A stretch of 64,000 nucleotides of DNA from Clostridiales bacterium (lineage in GTDB: Bacteria; Bacillota; Clostridia; Lachnospirales; JAQSXR01), in the NCBI GenBank assembly GCA_029256575.1, contig JAQSXR010000015.1, positions 33,944 through 97,943 of the forward strand, written 5' to 3'. Positions 1-9,269 of the stretch are shown here, piece by piece (positions within the stretch are counted from its first letter, which is position 1; every line of letters begins with the position of its first letter). Below the pieces are notes generated by a model. The model ran no database searches. It saw only the letters and a list, made by a program, of their open reading frames with translations, and was not told the DNA's origin. Position numbers and translations under genes: made by a program.

Positions 1-88
1 AAATATGTATTAATCCACCCATAGCATTCGCAGTAACAACACCTAGAAGCCACAATATGATAAGAATTACAACTATTGTTGATAACAT
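1..88 (-). CDS. Lmo0937-like small membrane protein (partial)
   Basis: The window edge cuts this gene, leaving its first 29 codons. It starts at an ATG preceded by a strong GGAGGGTGAAGGA Shine-Dalgarno. The visible peptide, MLSTIVVILIILWLLGVVTA then NAMGGLIHI, is one hydrophobic helix followed by a Gly/His turn. This matches the N-terminus of the ~50-residue Lmo0937/DUF5670 family of two-helix membrane peptides, often stress-linked and of unknown role. The family call is from memory of the N-terminal pattern. An inverted repeat lies just upstream and may be its operator. Confidence 0.7.
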   Translation of the reverse strand, partial: MLSTIVVILIILWLLGVVTANAMGGLIHI

Positions 89-629
89 ATTCCTTCACCC
101 TCCCTATATTAAATATGAACACACGTGTTCACATACTGCATCTAGTTGGTTATTTTCAAAACAAATACCTTACCTACACTCTCTGCCTTATCTCTACATG
201 TCTTATAATTTTTAATCATATCAGAATTCGAAATTATTGCATTTGTCGAAATATTCATTTTATATATCCAACCTTTCTTTTAATATATTTACATTTTACA
301 CTATTTCACATAATTTGTCAATTAATTGTTATATTTAATATTTAATATAATGTTCAATATATTATTGTCATTATACGCAACGCACTATAGAATATGGTCT
401 GACAAATATTTATTGGTTCAGATTATTTCCCATAGAATAAATACTTGAGACTACTATTTGTTTTTTTATTTTTAGACCTAAGTAACTTCTTCCTACTTCA
501 TGATTTTACTGATTTCATTGACAGTACTCCGTAAAAATGCTAACTTTTATATAGCAAAGAAACAATCCAATATAAAATCCAATGTCGAACAAAGACATAT
601 TATTTTGGAGATACTCAAGGAGACTTACA
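89..629. other. AT-rich intergenic region
   Basis: About 540 bp separates the divergent Lmo0937-like gene and mutY. Apart from the TGAACAC inverted repeat near the left end I see no gene, hairpin terminator or RNA. An open frame at 76-345 on the plus strand has no ribosome binding site and a low-complexity hydrophobic composition, so I do not call it. Confidence 0.5.
116..131. promoter_or_regulatory. Inverted repeat TGAACAC-N2-GTGTTCA, candidate operator
   Basis: A perfect 7-bp inverted repeat with a 2-bp spacer lies 28 bp upstream of the Lmo0937-like start. Size and symmetry fit a TetR-type repressor site. No such regulator gene is visible in this window. Confidence 0.4.
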
Positions 630-1730
630 ATGAATTACGATTATTCGTTAACAATAGATTATTTATTAGATTGGTATGATTTAAATGCTAGAATCTTAGC
701 TTGGAGAGAAGATCCGAACCCCTATTATGTATGGGTCTCAGAGATTATGTTGCAGCAAACTAGAGTTGAGGCCGTGAAGTTTTATTTTGAGCGGTTTGTA
801 AATACTTTGCCCAATATTGAGGCATTGGCGATGGTAGAGGAAGAAAAGCTTCACAAATTGTGGGAAGGTCTCGGCTATTATACACGTGTGCGAAATCTTC
901 AAAAAGCAGCCAAGATTATTATGAATGAATATAATGGTGTGATGCCAGCAAACTATGAGGAGCTTCTGAAGTTACCTGGTATTGGTTCTTATACCGCTGG
1001 TGCAATTGCTTCAATCGCTTTTCATATTACACAACCAGCAGTAGATGGAAATGTGCTTCGAGTGATGAAGAGAGTCGCAGGAAGCTATGATGATATCATG
1101 AAATCAAGTGTGAAGAAAGAATTGGAGCAGGATTTAAGAGAAATTATTCCGAGTGATCGTCCAGGTGACTATAATCAAGCCATTATGGAACTAGGCGCAA
1201 CTGTTTGTATCCCAAATGGTAAGCCCCTCTGCGAGAAATGCCCCATCATGCATTTGTGTAATGCGTATCAGCAAGGAATTGAGATGGACATCCCTGTCAA
1301 GACTGCTAAGAAACCTCGAAAAATTGAGGATAAGACCATTCTCTTAATGGAACGAAATGGTGAATATGCGATTCATAAACGTGAGAGCAAAGGCTTACTC
1401 GCTGGCTTATGGGAATTCCCTAACATAGAAGGAAAATTAACTGCTTCCGCTTTGGAAGAAATGTTAAATAAACAGGGACTGCAGAATTTTACAATCGAAA
1501 ATCTAGGTGAAGGCAAACATATCTTCTCTCATATTGAGTGGCATATGGTAGGATATCTGATTCGAATGAACGAAGCAATGACGGTAAAGGAACCAAGTTT
1601 TGATGGATACTTACCGGAAAATAACATTGCATCGAAAGAAAAATATATCTGGGCAAGCGTAAAAAAGATTGATAAGGAATATACTTTACCAACTGCCTTT
1701 AAGACTTACCGACAATGTATGACAAATTAA
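630..1730 (+). CDS. mutY: A/G-specific adenine DNA glycosylase
   Basis: MutY removes adenine mispaired with 8-oxoguanine in base-excision repair. Seen with the chosen start: the catalytic Glu in SEIMLQQTRV (about residue 38), the helix-hairpin-helix LPGIGSYTAGAIASIAF (about 115-131), the catalytic Asp in AVDGNVLRV (about 139), and a four-Cys iron-sulfur loop at 193/201/204/210 with C-X7-C-X2-C-X5-C spacing, one residue longer than in E. coli. A C-terminal NUDIX-like domain with FSHIEWH (about 250-366) recognises 8-oxoG. The ATG at 630 is preceded by CAAGGAG. An earlier in-frame ATG at 582 lacks a site and adds 16 unlikely residues. Length (366 aa) is normal. Confidence 0.95.
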   Translation: MNYDYSLTIDYLLDWYDLNARILAWREDPNPYYVWVSEIMLQQTRVEAVKFYFERFVNTLPNIEALAMVEEEKLHKLWEGLGYYTRVRNLQKAAKIIMNEYNGVMPANYEELLKLPGIGSYTAGAIASIAFHITQPAVDGNVLRVMKRVAGSYDDIMKSSVKKELEQDLREIIPSDRPGDYNQAIMELGATVCIPNGKPLCEKCPIMHLCNAYQQGIEMDIPVKTAKKPRKIEDKTILLMERNGEYAIHKRESKGLLAGLWEFPNIEGKLTASALEEMLNKQGLQNFTIENLGEGKHIFSHIEWHMVGYLIRMNEAMTVKEPSFDGYLPENNIASKEKYIWASVKKIDKEYTLPTAFKTYRQCMTN

Positions 1731-1788
1731 TGTTATCCATCTGCCTATCTACTTTAATGTTATTTATCAAACTTACAGCAATGGCCTA

Positions 1789-1817
1789 TTGTACGAGAAC
1801 GGTGTAAGTGGTACAAT
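1789..1817 (+). promoter_or_regulatory. Sigma-A-type promoter of the GDPD gene
   Basis: TTGTAC, a 17-bp spacer and TACAAT lie 28 bp before the TTG start of the next gene. This is close to the vegetative consensus with ideal spacing. Transcription would begin near 1824. Confidence 0.6.
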
Positions 1818-1844
1818 ATCAAAAGAATTGTGAGGCGATTACAT

Positions 1845-3596
1845 TTGAACACTTTTAAGAAATCTTTTTTACAAGTGAAAGAACATTTTCTACAATATTT
1901 TATTTTTGAAGCTATCATAACGACCATTACCTCTTCCGTGGTATTGCCTTTTATATTAAAAATATATCAATGGGTATTGGTTTTTGTGGGAACACCATAT
2001 GTCTTAAATGACTCTTTTTATAAAGTTCGATTATCGTCAGCGAGACTGTGGACTTTCATATTTGGGATTATCGTAGTGGCGTTATTTTTACTCCTTGAAT
2101 ATATTATTTTAATGATATTAACGGTAAAGCACATAAATAAAGAGCCCGTTAGAATAATTGATGCCTTTATCACGGGTATTTTAAATATTAGGAGATTACT
2201 GATTCCTGGAATCGTACATGTGATTAGTATGGCATTGTTTTTCATTCCACTTTTCTTAATCAGTTCCAATTTTAATCCAATTAATATACCTATTTCAATC
2301 TATGATTTTATAAATGGATCTTTTAGAAATCAGTTATTTGCCTTTATTGCACTAATTGCTTGGCTATATATTCATATACATACCCTATATTTACTATATT
2401 TTATGCTTATTAAGAATGATCGATTAAGGGAAGCACTCATAAAGAGTTTTTATGTGGTGAAGAAAAATCAAAAGAAGATGATATTAATTTGGCTTCCAGT
2501 ATTGTTTGGTTGTATATTTCTTTTGGTTTTAATAAATTTTGGTATTCAAAGCACAATATATTGGATATCTGGTCTAGCTATTTATATGACGTTTAAGAAG
2601 GTTATCCTGTTTTGCTTGGGTGTTGTCGTATATGGGGTCGTCCTCTTAACTTTCCCTTTCTATGTTAATTATATGGTAACTGTTTTTCAAGAAATTACCA
2701 CTAAAAATGATTCCCCACATCATAATCGGAAAATCGAAATTGAATTAGTCGTTTACCGTACGAAGTTTCCAAAGCTTCTAAACCGTCTACAAAAAAGTCG
2801 TTTTGTTCGGTTTGGGCTTGTTATAGTAGGTTTCTTTACAATCTTTAGTTTGAATTATAACCTTACTAAATCCTCCGTCAGATGGGATGTAAATATTGCA
2901 GCTCATAGAGGTGATTCAAGTACTGCCCCAGAAAACACTTTAGCAAGCATTCAAATGGCGATTGATAAACAAGTTGAATTTGTGGAATTGGATGTTAAAC
3001 TCACTCAGGATAGTATTGCTGTGCTCCATCATGACACAACTTTGAAGCGTACTGCAGGGGTATCCTATAAAATAACAGATTTAACCTATCAAGACATCCT
3101 TATGTATGATGTGGGTGAGAATTTTTCAACTGAATTTACTGGAACACGAGTTCCTACTTTATATGAGGCTTTAGAATTATGTAAGAATCGCATTAATGTT
3201 ATCCTAGATATTAAAGATTCAAAAAATAGCAAGCAGCTAATACCAATCGTACTTCAAATAATTAATGAATTAGAATTAAACGAAACTGTTTACATCCAAT
3301 CTTTTAATTCCGCCGTGTTAACGCAAGTTCGAAGGCTTCAACCTGATATTAAGATTGGGCAAATCATGTACTACTCTTCAGGGGATTTGAGTCAATTAGA
3401 TGTAGATTTCTATGCTATTAAATACAGTATGATAACGGAACATTTTGTTAAGCAGGCAAAAGACTTGAATCGAGAAGTATGGGTATGGACTGTTAATTCC
3501 AGTGCTATGCTAAAAGAAGTCTTGAAATATGATATCGATGGAATAATTACTGATTATCCAGAACGTGCTCAGTTGATCCGAAGTACATCACATTGA
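1845..3596 (+). CDS. Glycerophosphodiester phosphodiesterase with N-terminal membrane domain
   Basis: This enzyme probably hydrolyses glycerophosphodiesters, possibly lipid or teichoic-acid derived, to glycerol-3-phosphate and an alcohol. The first ~335 residues hold several hydrophobic segments (GPDPase membrane domain), ending in a last helix near FGLVIVGFFTIFSLNYNL. The C-terminal ~240 residues are a GDPD TIM barrel: AAHRGDSSTAPENTL (catalytic His, Arg, Glu), ELDVKLTQD (metal ligands), VLHHD and a closing DGIITDYPE. The barrel probably lies outside the cell. The TTG at 1845 has GTGAGG 9 nt upstream, while a GTG at 1830 has no site, so TTG is preferred. A strong terminator follows. Confidence 0.92.
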   Translation: MNTFKKSFLQVKEHFLQYFIFEAIITTITSSVVLPFILKIYQWVLVFVGTPYVLNDSFYKVRLSSARLWTFIFGIIVVALFLLLEYIILMILTVKHINKEPVRIIDAFITGILNIRRLLIPGIVHVISMALFFIPLFLISSNFNPINIPISIYDFINGSFRNQLFAFIALIAWLYIHIHTLYLLYFMLIKNDRLREALIKSFYVVKKNQKKMILIWLPVLFGCIFLLVLINFGIQSTIYWISGLAIYMTFKKVILFCLGVVVYGVVLLTFPFYVNYMVTVFQEITTKNDSPHHNRKIEIELVVYRTKFPKLLNRLQKSRFVRFGLVIVGFFTIFSLNYNLTKSSVRWDVNIAAHRGDSSTAPENTLASIQMAIDKQVEFVELDVKLTQDSIAVLHHDTTLKRTAGVSYKITDLTYQDILMYDVGENFSTEFTGTRVPTLYEALELCKNRINVILDIKDSKNSKQLIPIVLQIINELELNETVYIQSFNSAVLTQVRRLQPDIKIGQIMYYSSGDLSQLDVDFYAIKYSMITEHFVKQAKDLNREVWVWTVNSSAMLKEVLKYDIDGIITDYPERAQLIRSTSH

Positions 3597-4046
3597 TTTT
3601 GTGTTGCACACAAACAAAGTTGCATCATAATCATATATTACTTACAAGTAAATGTTCTTCTCTAATATACATTGATTTACCAACAAATATTGCATCACCT
3701 GATAGAGCGCTAAGATAAATTTATCTAAGCGCTCTTTGTTATCTTTATTTACTAATTTATAACTTAATTAAACTACATTCCCTATTCACATAACAAACAT
3801 AATTTATTCACAATCCAATGATATAATTATCAAAATCAGTCCTCAAGCATACATATTATCTATTTTTATTTACCTATAATTTAAATTTGCTTTCGTATTT
3901 TTACAACTATTTTACTTTATTTTTTACCACAATTTAACTTCGATTTCAAATTTTTATTATGCTATAATTACCAAATCAAAATTGTTGTACTGTCTATCTT
4001 TAACTCCCTCCTTATCACCCTTCTGATAACGATTGCTTCCACCACT
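3597..4046. other. Intergenic region with terminator and remnant of MCP 5' end
   Basis: The region holds the GDPD terminator, then AT-rich DNA. From about 3981 the frame of the next gene is already open and encodes a hydrophobic helix ([20 protein letters not shown]), yet no ATG, GTG or TTG with a ribosome binding site is in frame. A TATAAT hexamer lies at 3963-3968 without a clear -35. Confidence 0.5.
3704..3740 (+). terminator. Rho-independent terminator after GDPD gene
   Basis: AGAGCGCT and AGCGCTCT pair around an inner AGATA/TATCT stem, followed by TTTGTTATCTTT. Confidence 0.8.
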
Positions 4047-5330
4047 TTGAACGATCAAGGAGCGGCTCCAGCTAATTCTTCAGTCGTTACTTCCGTTGAA
4101 GGTACGAATGAAAGTACAACTAATGAAGATGCATCAGTTGTTATGGCTCCTCCGCAAGCATCTTTTCTTCCACCAACACCTGTATTATTAGGTATGTTAG
4201 CTGCAATGGCTATTGGAATATTTAACTCTTTTCTTCTAGGAAGATATATTGCAAAACCAATAAAAAAATTAACTGAAATCACGAAAAAAACAGCACAATT
4301 TGACTTAACTCCAGATACTTCATATGAATACATACTAAAATACAAAGATGAAAGCGGAGCTATGGCAAAAGCACTTTGGGATACAAGAAAATCGTTTAGT
4401 GAACTTATCACAAGTGTTAAAATAATCTCCGATAACTTAGCTTCACATTCAGAAGAACTCACTACTTCTACTGATGCAAATACAAAAACAATTGGTCAAG
4501 TCGTTTCCGCAATAAATGAAATTGCACAAGGGAATATTCACCAAGCTGATATGGTAAACAATACAAATCTAGCTATAACTGAGGTAGTTAACACAATTGA
4601 AGAAGTAAATCAGGCTACCGATAATAATGCTCAAAATGCAGTAAAATCATTAGAGATGGTTGAAATGGGTCAACAAGCAGTTGAAATAGCAATACAAAGA
4701 ATGCAAGAAAACTTTAACATTACGCAAGAAGTTGGTACTTCTATTAATGAATTAGGTGAAATGGTTTCAAAGGTTGAGAGTATTGTTTCCGTTATTACCT
4801 CAATTGCATCACAGACAAATCTTCTCGCTCTCAATGCAGCCATTGAAGCAGCAAGAGCAGGGGAAGCTGGAAAAGGATTTTCAGTTGTTTCAGAAGAAAT
4901 CAGAAAACTTGCAGAAGGTTCGTCATCTGCTGCAAAAGAAATAGCAGTTATTGTTAAGGAAACGTCCGAAAAAAGCATTCAAGCTTCTGATAATATGGCT
5001 TCATCAAAAGCATCCGTTGATTCTCAAGTAAGTGCAGTTAATAATACCAAAGAAGCTTTTGACAAAATAAAATTATCCGTAGAAGATATCGTTATGCGTT
5101 CCCAACAGTCAGCTCAAATGCTTAAGAATGTTGATTCAAGAGCAAAGGAAATAGAAGATCAAACAAGAGAAATGTCTGCTGTCGCACAACAATCAGCAGC
5201 AAGCTCAGAAGAGATCTCCGCTTCCGGTGAAGAACAATTAGCAAACATAGAAATAATAGCACAATCAGCAGTTGGATTATTTAACTTAGCAGAACAGCTA
5301 AATAGTGAAGTAGGTAAATTCAACATTTAA
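4047..5330 (+). CDS. Methyl-accepting chemotaxis protein, 5' end apparently lost
   Basis: This is a chemoreceptor. From the TTG at 4047 one sees a short Ser/Thr/Ala-rich extracellular loop, a transmembrane helix ([19 protein letters not shown], about 48-66), a HAMP region ([20 protein letters not shown]) and the full signalling hairpin with tip [20 protein letters not shown] then [17 protein letters not shown]. The TTG has no ribosome binding site, and codons before it (3981-4046) encode what looks like the first transmembrane helix. The original start therefore seems to have been deleted or mutated. The sensor loop of ~45 residues is also very short. The gene may be silent. A strong terminator follows. 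Confidence 0.75.
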   Translation: MNDQGAAPANSSVVTSVEGTNESTTNEDASVVMAPPQASFLPPTPVLLGMLAAMAIGIFNSFLLGRYIAKPIKKLTEITKKTAQFDLTPDTSYEYILKYKDESGAMAKALWDTRKSFSELITSVKIISDNLASHSEELTTSTDANTKTIGQVVSAINEIAQGNIHQADMVNNTNLAITEVVNTIEEVNQATDNNAQNAVKSLEMVEMGQQAVEIAIQRMQENFNITQEVGTSINELGEMVSKVESIVSVITSIASQTNLLALNAAIEAARAGEAGKGFSVVSEEIRKLAEGSSSAAKEIAVIVKETSEKSIQASDNMASSKASVDSQVSAVNNTKEAFDKIKLSVEDIVMRSQQSAQMLKNVDSRAKEIEDQTREMSAVAQQSAASSEEISASGEEQLANIEIIAQSAVGLFNLAEQLNSEVGKFNI

Positions 5331-5380
5331 TAATACATAAAAGCTTATAATCATTCCAGATTGAAGTGAATATCGTAATA

Positions 5381-5414
5381 AAGTGGTCTGTTGCAAATGC
5401 AACAGACCACTTTT
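5381..5414. terminator. Bidirectional terminator between MCP and CheY-like gene
   Basis: A perfect 14-bp stem (AAGTGGTCTGTTGC / GCAACAGACCACTT) with an AAAT loop lies between convergent genes. Confidence 0.85.
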
Positions 5415-5443
5415 GTATTAGGTTTTGCCTATATTTTAAATTC

Positions 5444-5749
5444 CTATATCGATCCTATTTGTTTCAGTATTTGAACAACTGTATCTTCTTTAAAAGGTTT
5501 CACTATAAAAGTTATTGCCCCATTTATAACAGATTCTTTCTGCTTAATTAGCTTTAAGGCTTCTATCCCTGTCATTCCTGGCATAGTAATATCCATTGTA
5601 ACAATGTCAGGTTTACATTCAAAATATCTTTTAATTGCTTCAACTCCGTTTTCTGCCTCACCTACGATTTGAAACCCGTTGTGTTCTAACATTCGTTTTA
5701 ATGCTAATCGCATAAATGACGCATCATCAACAATCAATACTTTTATCAT
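5444..5749 (-). CDS. CheY-like receiver with internal deletion
   Basis: This is a single-domain response regulator of 101 residues where ~120 is normal. Present are the acidic pair in LIVDDASFMR, the phospho-acceptor Asp in DIVTMDITMPGM and the Lys in FIVKPFK. The stretch that should carry strand 4, the conserved Thr/Ser and helix 4 is gone: GIEALKLIKQ runs straight into KESVINGAITFIVKPF. Compared with the intact paralogue at 42009-42365, roughly 17 residues are missing, mostly around the MISALGQ segment and a few near the GA turn. The frame is kept. The ATG follows AGGAGTAAAAAT. Function as a phospho-switch is unlikely. Confidence 0.75.
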   Translation of the reverse strand: MIKVLIVDDASFMRLALKRMLEHNGFQIVGEAENGVEAIKRYFECKPDIVTMDITMPGMTGIEALKLIKQKESVINGAITFIVKPFKEDTVVQILKQIGSI

Positions 5750-5975
5750 ATTTTTACTCCTCCTGTATTAAGTTAAAATATACTTGCCCTCAGATAATAA
5801 ATATTTTAACATTTATGTCACTTTTTGTCAATTAATGCAACATTACAAAATATTCCATCTAATAGTTGTAACTATTTTCCAGTAGTGAATTAAATGCATT
5901 ATCTATTTCTATGTATCTTTTCTTCGTATCATCTTATCTATATATGATCTAACTTATCTATCTATCCTAAATCCC

Positions 5976-7371
5976 CTATCTCACTACTTCTCTTAATTGT
6001 TCAACCAGAATAAACATATCTTGAATTGATTTTGAGAATGTAGTTACTTTATCGAGGATTGCTGTGCTTGTTTCTAGACTTGCATTTGTAGTAGACGCAA
6101 CCTCTTCTGAAGAAGCGGATAATTCACTAATACTATCAACAATGTCATTGTTTGCTTTAATAACATTCTGAATGTCACTAAAAATATCATTTACATAATT
6201 TCTTAGTTTATCAATCTCTTCTCTTGTATTAACGAAGCTGTCATTTACGGAACCTACCATTTTATCTTGCTTCTGTATACTGTTGATTGAGTTATCAAGA
6301 CTATCTGTTGTTTCCTTGCCTACAGTCTTAACATCATTAATTATCTCTTGCTCTTGCCGCTTCTATCGAAGCATTCAATGCAAGTAAATTAGTTTGTTTC
6401 GAAATATTTAATATTGCATTAGTAATATTAGACATTTCTTCAATTCTTTTCGTAAGGTTGACTACAGAAGCTGATGTTTTGTTCGTAGAAATATTAACCA
6501 TATTGGATTGATCCCTTAACTCTTCTACTAATTCAAAAGCATTTTTCACAACTTGTACAATATCAATCGTAGAAGCCATTACATTTTGCGCGTTGCTGTC
6601 TGCTTTAATTATGAACTCTTGTATGTCGTGAGTCATATTCATTTGAAGTTGAGTTGATTCTGCTGTACTTTCTGTACTCGCCGCTATATTTTCCATAGAG
6701 AAATTATTGTTTTCCACTTGTTTCTTGATTGTTGATAATTGTCCATTAATTAAATCAAAACTCTCGCTAATCTTGTCTGCAACAATAATAACCTCATCCG
6801 TCGTTTTCTGCTGCAATTCAACCTTCTCAAGTACTTCCTTTTGACTTTCTCCAATAAATTTGAGAAGTAATCTGGTTCCAATAATTGCTGCAATTCCTGA
6901 AATAATAAATATAATTATCTGCATTGAGTATTCAATTTTCATCTCTTGACTAATTATGTCAGCTTTAGAAGACTCTGTAAATATATGTACTATGTTAATC
7001 ATAAATGCTGTAGCCGTTCCAATAATAATGAGTCTTACATTAATATATACCATAATTATCATTAAGACTGGAAATGTAAATGCAAAAATTGATGTATTGC
7101 TTAAAAATGTAATAAGTCCATAAGTAATTACCCACATCGTACACATTAATCGCATTGTGAATTCTGTAGTACTATACTTAATCATAAAAAATAGATCAAT
7201 CGCCAATGGAATATATATTGATGCTAATTGTATCCCTAATTTATCCTGTCCCCCAGAATTATTAGCATCGATTATAATTCCTAAAGTTAATAGCAAACTT
7301 AATATTACCATTGTAAACATTACTACTGTGTTACACCTTTTATACTGATCCTTATTCATTTTCGCCTTCAT
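5976..7371 (-). pseudogene. Methyl-accepting chemotaxis protein, broken by deletion and frameshift
   Basis: The 5' part (7371 to 6337) has an ideal AGGAGG site and ATG, six or so N-terminal membrane segments (7TM-like sensor), a coiled coil, and the receptor tip up to [18 protein letters not shown]. There it jumps to RDN and a stop. The sequence resumes in another frame as EIINDVKTVGKETTDSLDNS and continues from about 6310 to 5976 as the C-terminal helix. The missing part is the conserved GEAGKGFAVVADEIRKLAEQ tip, where receptors contact CheA and CheW. So roughly 25-30 residues and the frame are lost, and no working receptor is expected. Confidence 0.85.
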
Positions 7372-7685
7372 CTGTTTCCTCCTAGCAATGTATTACCATT
7401 ATGTATTACAATCTATATTTACACAAATATAGCAATAAATCAATATACTTTGTAAATTTTGTAAAAATACCTTATATTATGATAGCAATCCTGATTTTTT
7501 AATACTAAAAAAGAAATTTTATTGTTCTTAAAATTGATAATACACATACAAATATTATTGATAAATAATCTTAGCAGCTCTATAAAATATTCGTAATAGC
7601 TCTTCAAATATTTGTTTCTTTATTTACAAAACAATTTATTTCTGAATAGCTGTAAAATATTAAAGGCAGCAAGGAGAAGTATACT
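7372..7685. other. AT-rich divergent intergenic region
   Basis: This lies between the broken MCP and the 2-TM protein gene. I see no gene or strong hairpin. It should hold divergent promoters, but no confident -35/-10 pair was found. Confidence 0.4.
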
Positions 7686-8171
7686 ATGCCAGAACGATAT
7701 TGGAAAATGCTTACCAATAAAAAGTATACACTATTGTATATTAACGAGCATTTCAATTGTAGCGTTAAGATGCAAAGAAAATTAAATATGTTTTTAGCAG
7801 TTGCCACTTCAGGTTCAATAGCCGCCTGGGCAGTTTGGAGTAAGTTCCCCTTATTATGGGCTGGAATTATTGCAGTCTCACAAGTTATATCTGTAATAAA
7901 ACCCTATTTACCTTATGAACGAAGGATTAATGAAATAAATAAACTAAATATACAATTAACCAGTTTATACAATGAAATAGAGGCAAAGTGGTATTATTTC
8001 GCAAATGGCCTCTTATCCGACGAGGAAATGAATAACGTTTATTATGAATATAATAAACGATGGATCGAAAATGAAACGCAATACTTCAGCAATGATAGTT
8101 TGCCAGTAAATGAAAGTTTCATTGAAACTGCTAATGAACTATGCGAACTATATTTCGAGGAATATTTTTAA
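7686..8171 (+). CDS. Two-TM membrane protein, SLATT-like architecture
   Basis: I recognise no firm family. The 161-residue protein has a short N-terminal segment (MPERYWKMLTNKKYTLLYIN), two adjacent hydrophobic helices (about 33-51, FLAVATSGSIAAWAVW, and 54-73, FPLLWAGIIAVSQVISVIK), then ~85 charged, helical, aromatic-rich residues ending in ELCELYFEEYF. This resembles the layout of SLATT-type 2-TM effectors of nucleotide-activated defence systems; that link is inference from architecture only. A good AAGGAGA site precedes the ATG. A 44-codon gene follows 27 bp later, then a terminator, so the two form a compact operon. Confidence 0.6.
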   Translation: MPERYWKMLTNKKYTLLYINEHFNCSVKMQRKLNMFLAVATSGSIAAWAVWSKFPLLWAGIIAVSQVISVIKPYLPYERRINEINKLNIQLTSLYNEIEAKWYYFANGLLSDEEMNNVYYEYNKRWIENETQYFSNDSLPVNESFIETANELCELYFEEYF

Positions 8172-8198
8172 CTTATTAAATAGGTAAGGAGTGAGTCT

Positions 8199-8333
8199 AT
8201 GATTAATATCTTCAAAAAAAATAACGAATCTAGAATAAAAGAAAGTTCTACTGCAAGAGGGATAAATATACCGATTCAACCTACTATTCCAAAGATGCCT
8301 GAGACGAAACCACCTAAAGATGCTACTAAATAA
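8199..8333 (+). CDS. Small Pro/Lys-rich protein (44 aa) paired with the 2-TM protein
   Basis: ATG with TAAGGAG just upstream, 27 bp after the 2-TM gene and directly before a terminator. The product starts MINIFKKNNESRIKESS and ends in a proline-rich tail, IPIQPTIPKMPETKPPKDAT. It has no membrane segment, is basic and probably unfolded. Placement and strong ribosome binding site argue that it is real. I infer that it acts with, or controls, the 2-TM protein. Confidence 0.6.
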   Translation: MINIFKKNNESRIKESSTARGINIPIQPTIPKMPETKPPKDATK

Positions 8334-8365
8334 AAACCAAAATATTATCTTAAAAATTAAATTAA

Positions 8366-8398
8366 AGCATTACTATTTTATATAGTAATGCTTCTTTC
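8366..8398 (+). terminator. Terminator after the 2-TM/Pro-rich operon
   Basis: AGCATTACTA / TAGTAATGCT stem followed by TCTTTC. Confidence 0.75.
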
Positions 8399-8405
8399 AA
8401 GCTGT

Positions 8406-8434
8406 CAACATTCTTTTTGTTGATGGTTTTTTTA
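8406..8434 (+). terminator. Second short terminator-like hairpin
   Basis: TCAACA / TGTTGA stem followed by TGG and seven T residues, in tandem with the previous terminator. Confidence 0.5.
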
Positions 8435-8514
8435 TATTAGTCATGTTATAATACAGATAAATATTTGTCAGATAATGTAAAGAATCGAAAATTATAAAGG
8501 CATGGGAGGTAAAT

Positions 8515-9117
8515 ATGCAAGTAGGAGATAAAATATCATTAGGCAGTTACGATTGGCGAGTGCTTGACATACAAAACAATACGGCTTTGATTATTACCGA
8601 ATGTATTATCGAACAGCGTGCTTACCATGACGCTTATATAGATATAACATGGGCTGACTGCTCATTAAGAAAATATCTTAATGGTGAATTTTATAACACA
8701 TTCACCGCAACTGATAAATCAAGAATAATTCCGGTATTAAATAAAAATCCTGACAATCAGTGGTATGGTTCAAAGGGCGGGGTAGATACGCAAGACTGTA
8801 TATTTTTATTAAGCCTTGAGGAAGTGTGCAAATATTTTGGTGATAGCCGATCAAAACTGCAAAACCCAGGAAAAAATCAAAGATATTGGTTTGAAAGAAA
8901 AGATGAAAACAATAGTAAACGATTAGCAAGACTTCAAGATAAAGAATGGTGTTGGTGGTGGTGGCTTCGATCGCCCGGCCGCGTTAATGTAAAAGCCGTG
9001 TACATCTTCGGGACTGACGGTAATATAGGTATTCAAGGCAACAATATATTGAAAGGCAACCTAAGCGATGGCAAATGTACAGGCGGCGTTCGTCCTGCTT
9101 TATGGCTAAAGCTGTAA
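8515..9117 (+). CDS. DUF6273 domain protein
   Basis: A 200-residue protein of the DUF6273 type, common in gut clostridia and often part of cell-surface proteins. Here it stands alone, without signal peptide or anchor. Family features: N-terminal GDKISLGSYDWRVLDI, SLRKYLNGEFYNTF, an aromatic WWWWLRSPG turn near residue 147, a VYIFGTDGNIGIQGN strand and a closing GGVRPALWLKL. The fold is thought to resemble C-type-lectin or formylglycine-generating-enzyme-like modules; biochemical role unknown. GGGAGG precedes the ATG and a terminator follows. Confidence 0.85.
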   Translation: MQVGDKISLGSYDWRVLDIQNNTALIITECIIEQRAYHDAYIDITWADCSLRKYLNGEFYNTFTATDKSRIIPVLNKNPDNQWYGSKGGVDTQDCIFLLSLEEVCKYFGDSRSKLQNPGKNQRYWFERKDENNSKRLARLQDKEWCWWWWLRSPGRVNVKAVYIFGTDGNIGIQGNNILKGNLSDGKCTGGVRPALWLKL

Positions 9118-9223
9118 TGTAATTTATTTTCAAATATGACACGTTGTTGTCCAATTTGTCATGTTATAATGATGAAAAATTTTAAATATCATTTTCTTTC
9201 TTACATATTACACCATAAATATT

Positions 9224-9260
9224 CAGCACATACATAATTAAAAGGTATGTGCTGTTTTTG
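9224..9260 (+). terminator. Terminator after DUF6273 gene
   Basis: CAGCACATAC / GTATGTGCTG stem followed by TTTTTG. Confidence 0.85.
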
Positions 9261-9269
9261 TTACCTATA

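Noticed and set aside
193..210. Iron-sulfur spacing C-X7-C in MutY as an anomaly (coded near 1207-1260)
   Set aside because: The extra residue agrees with what I recall for other clostridial MutY proteins, so I do not count it as unusual. The start and end given are MutY residue numbers.
76..345. Plus-strand 89-codon hydrophobic open frame
   Set aside because: No ribosome binding site, low-complexity composition, and it overlaps the start of the Lmo0937-like gene on the other strand.
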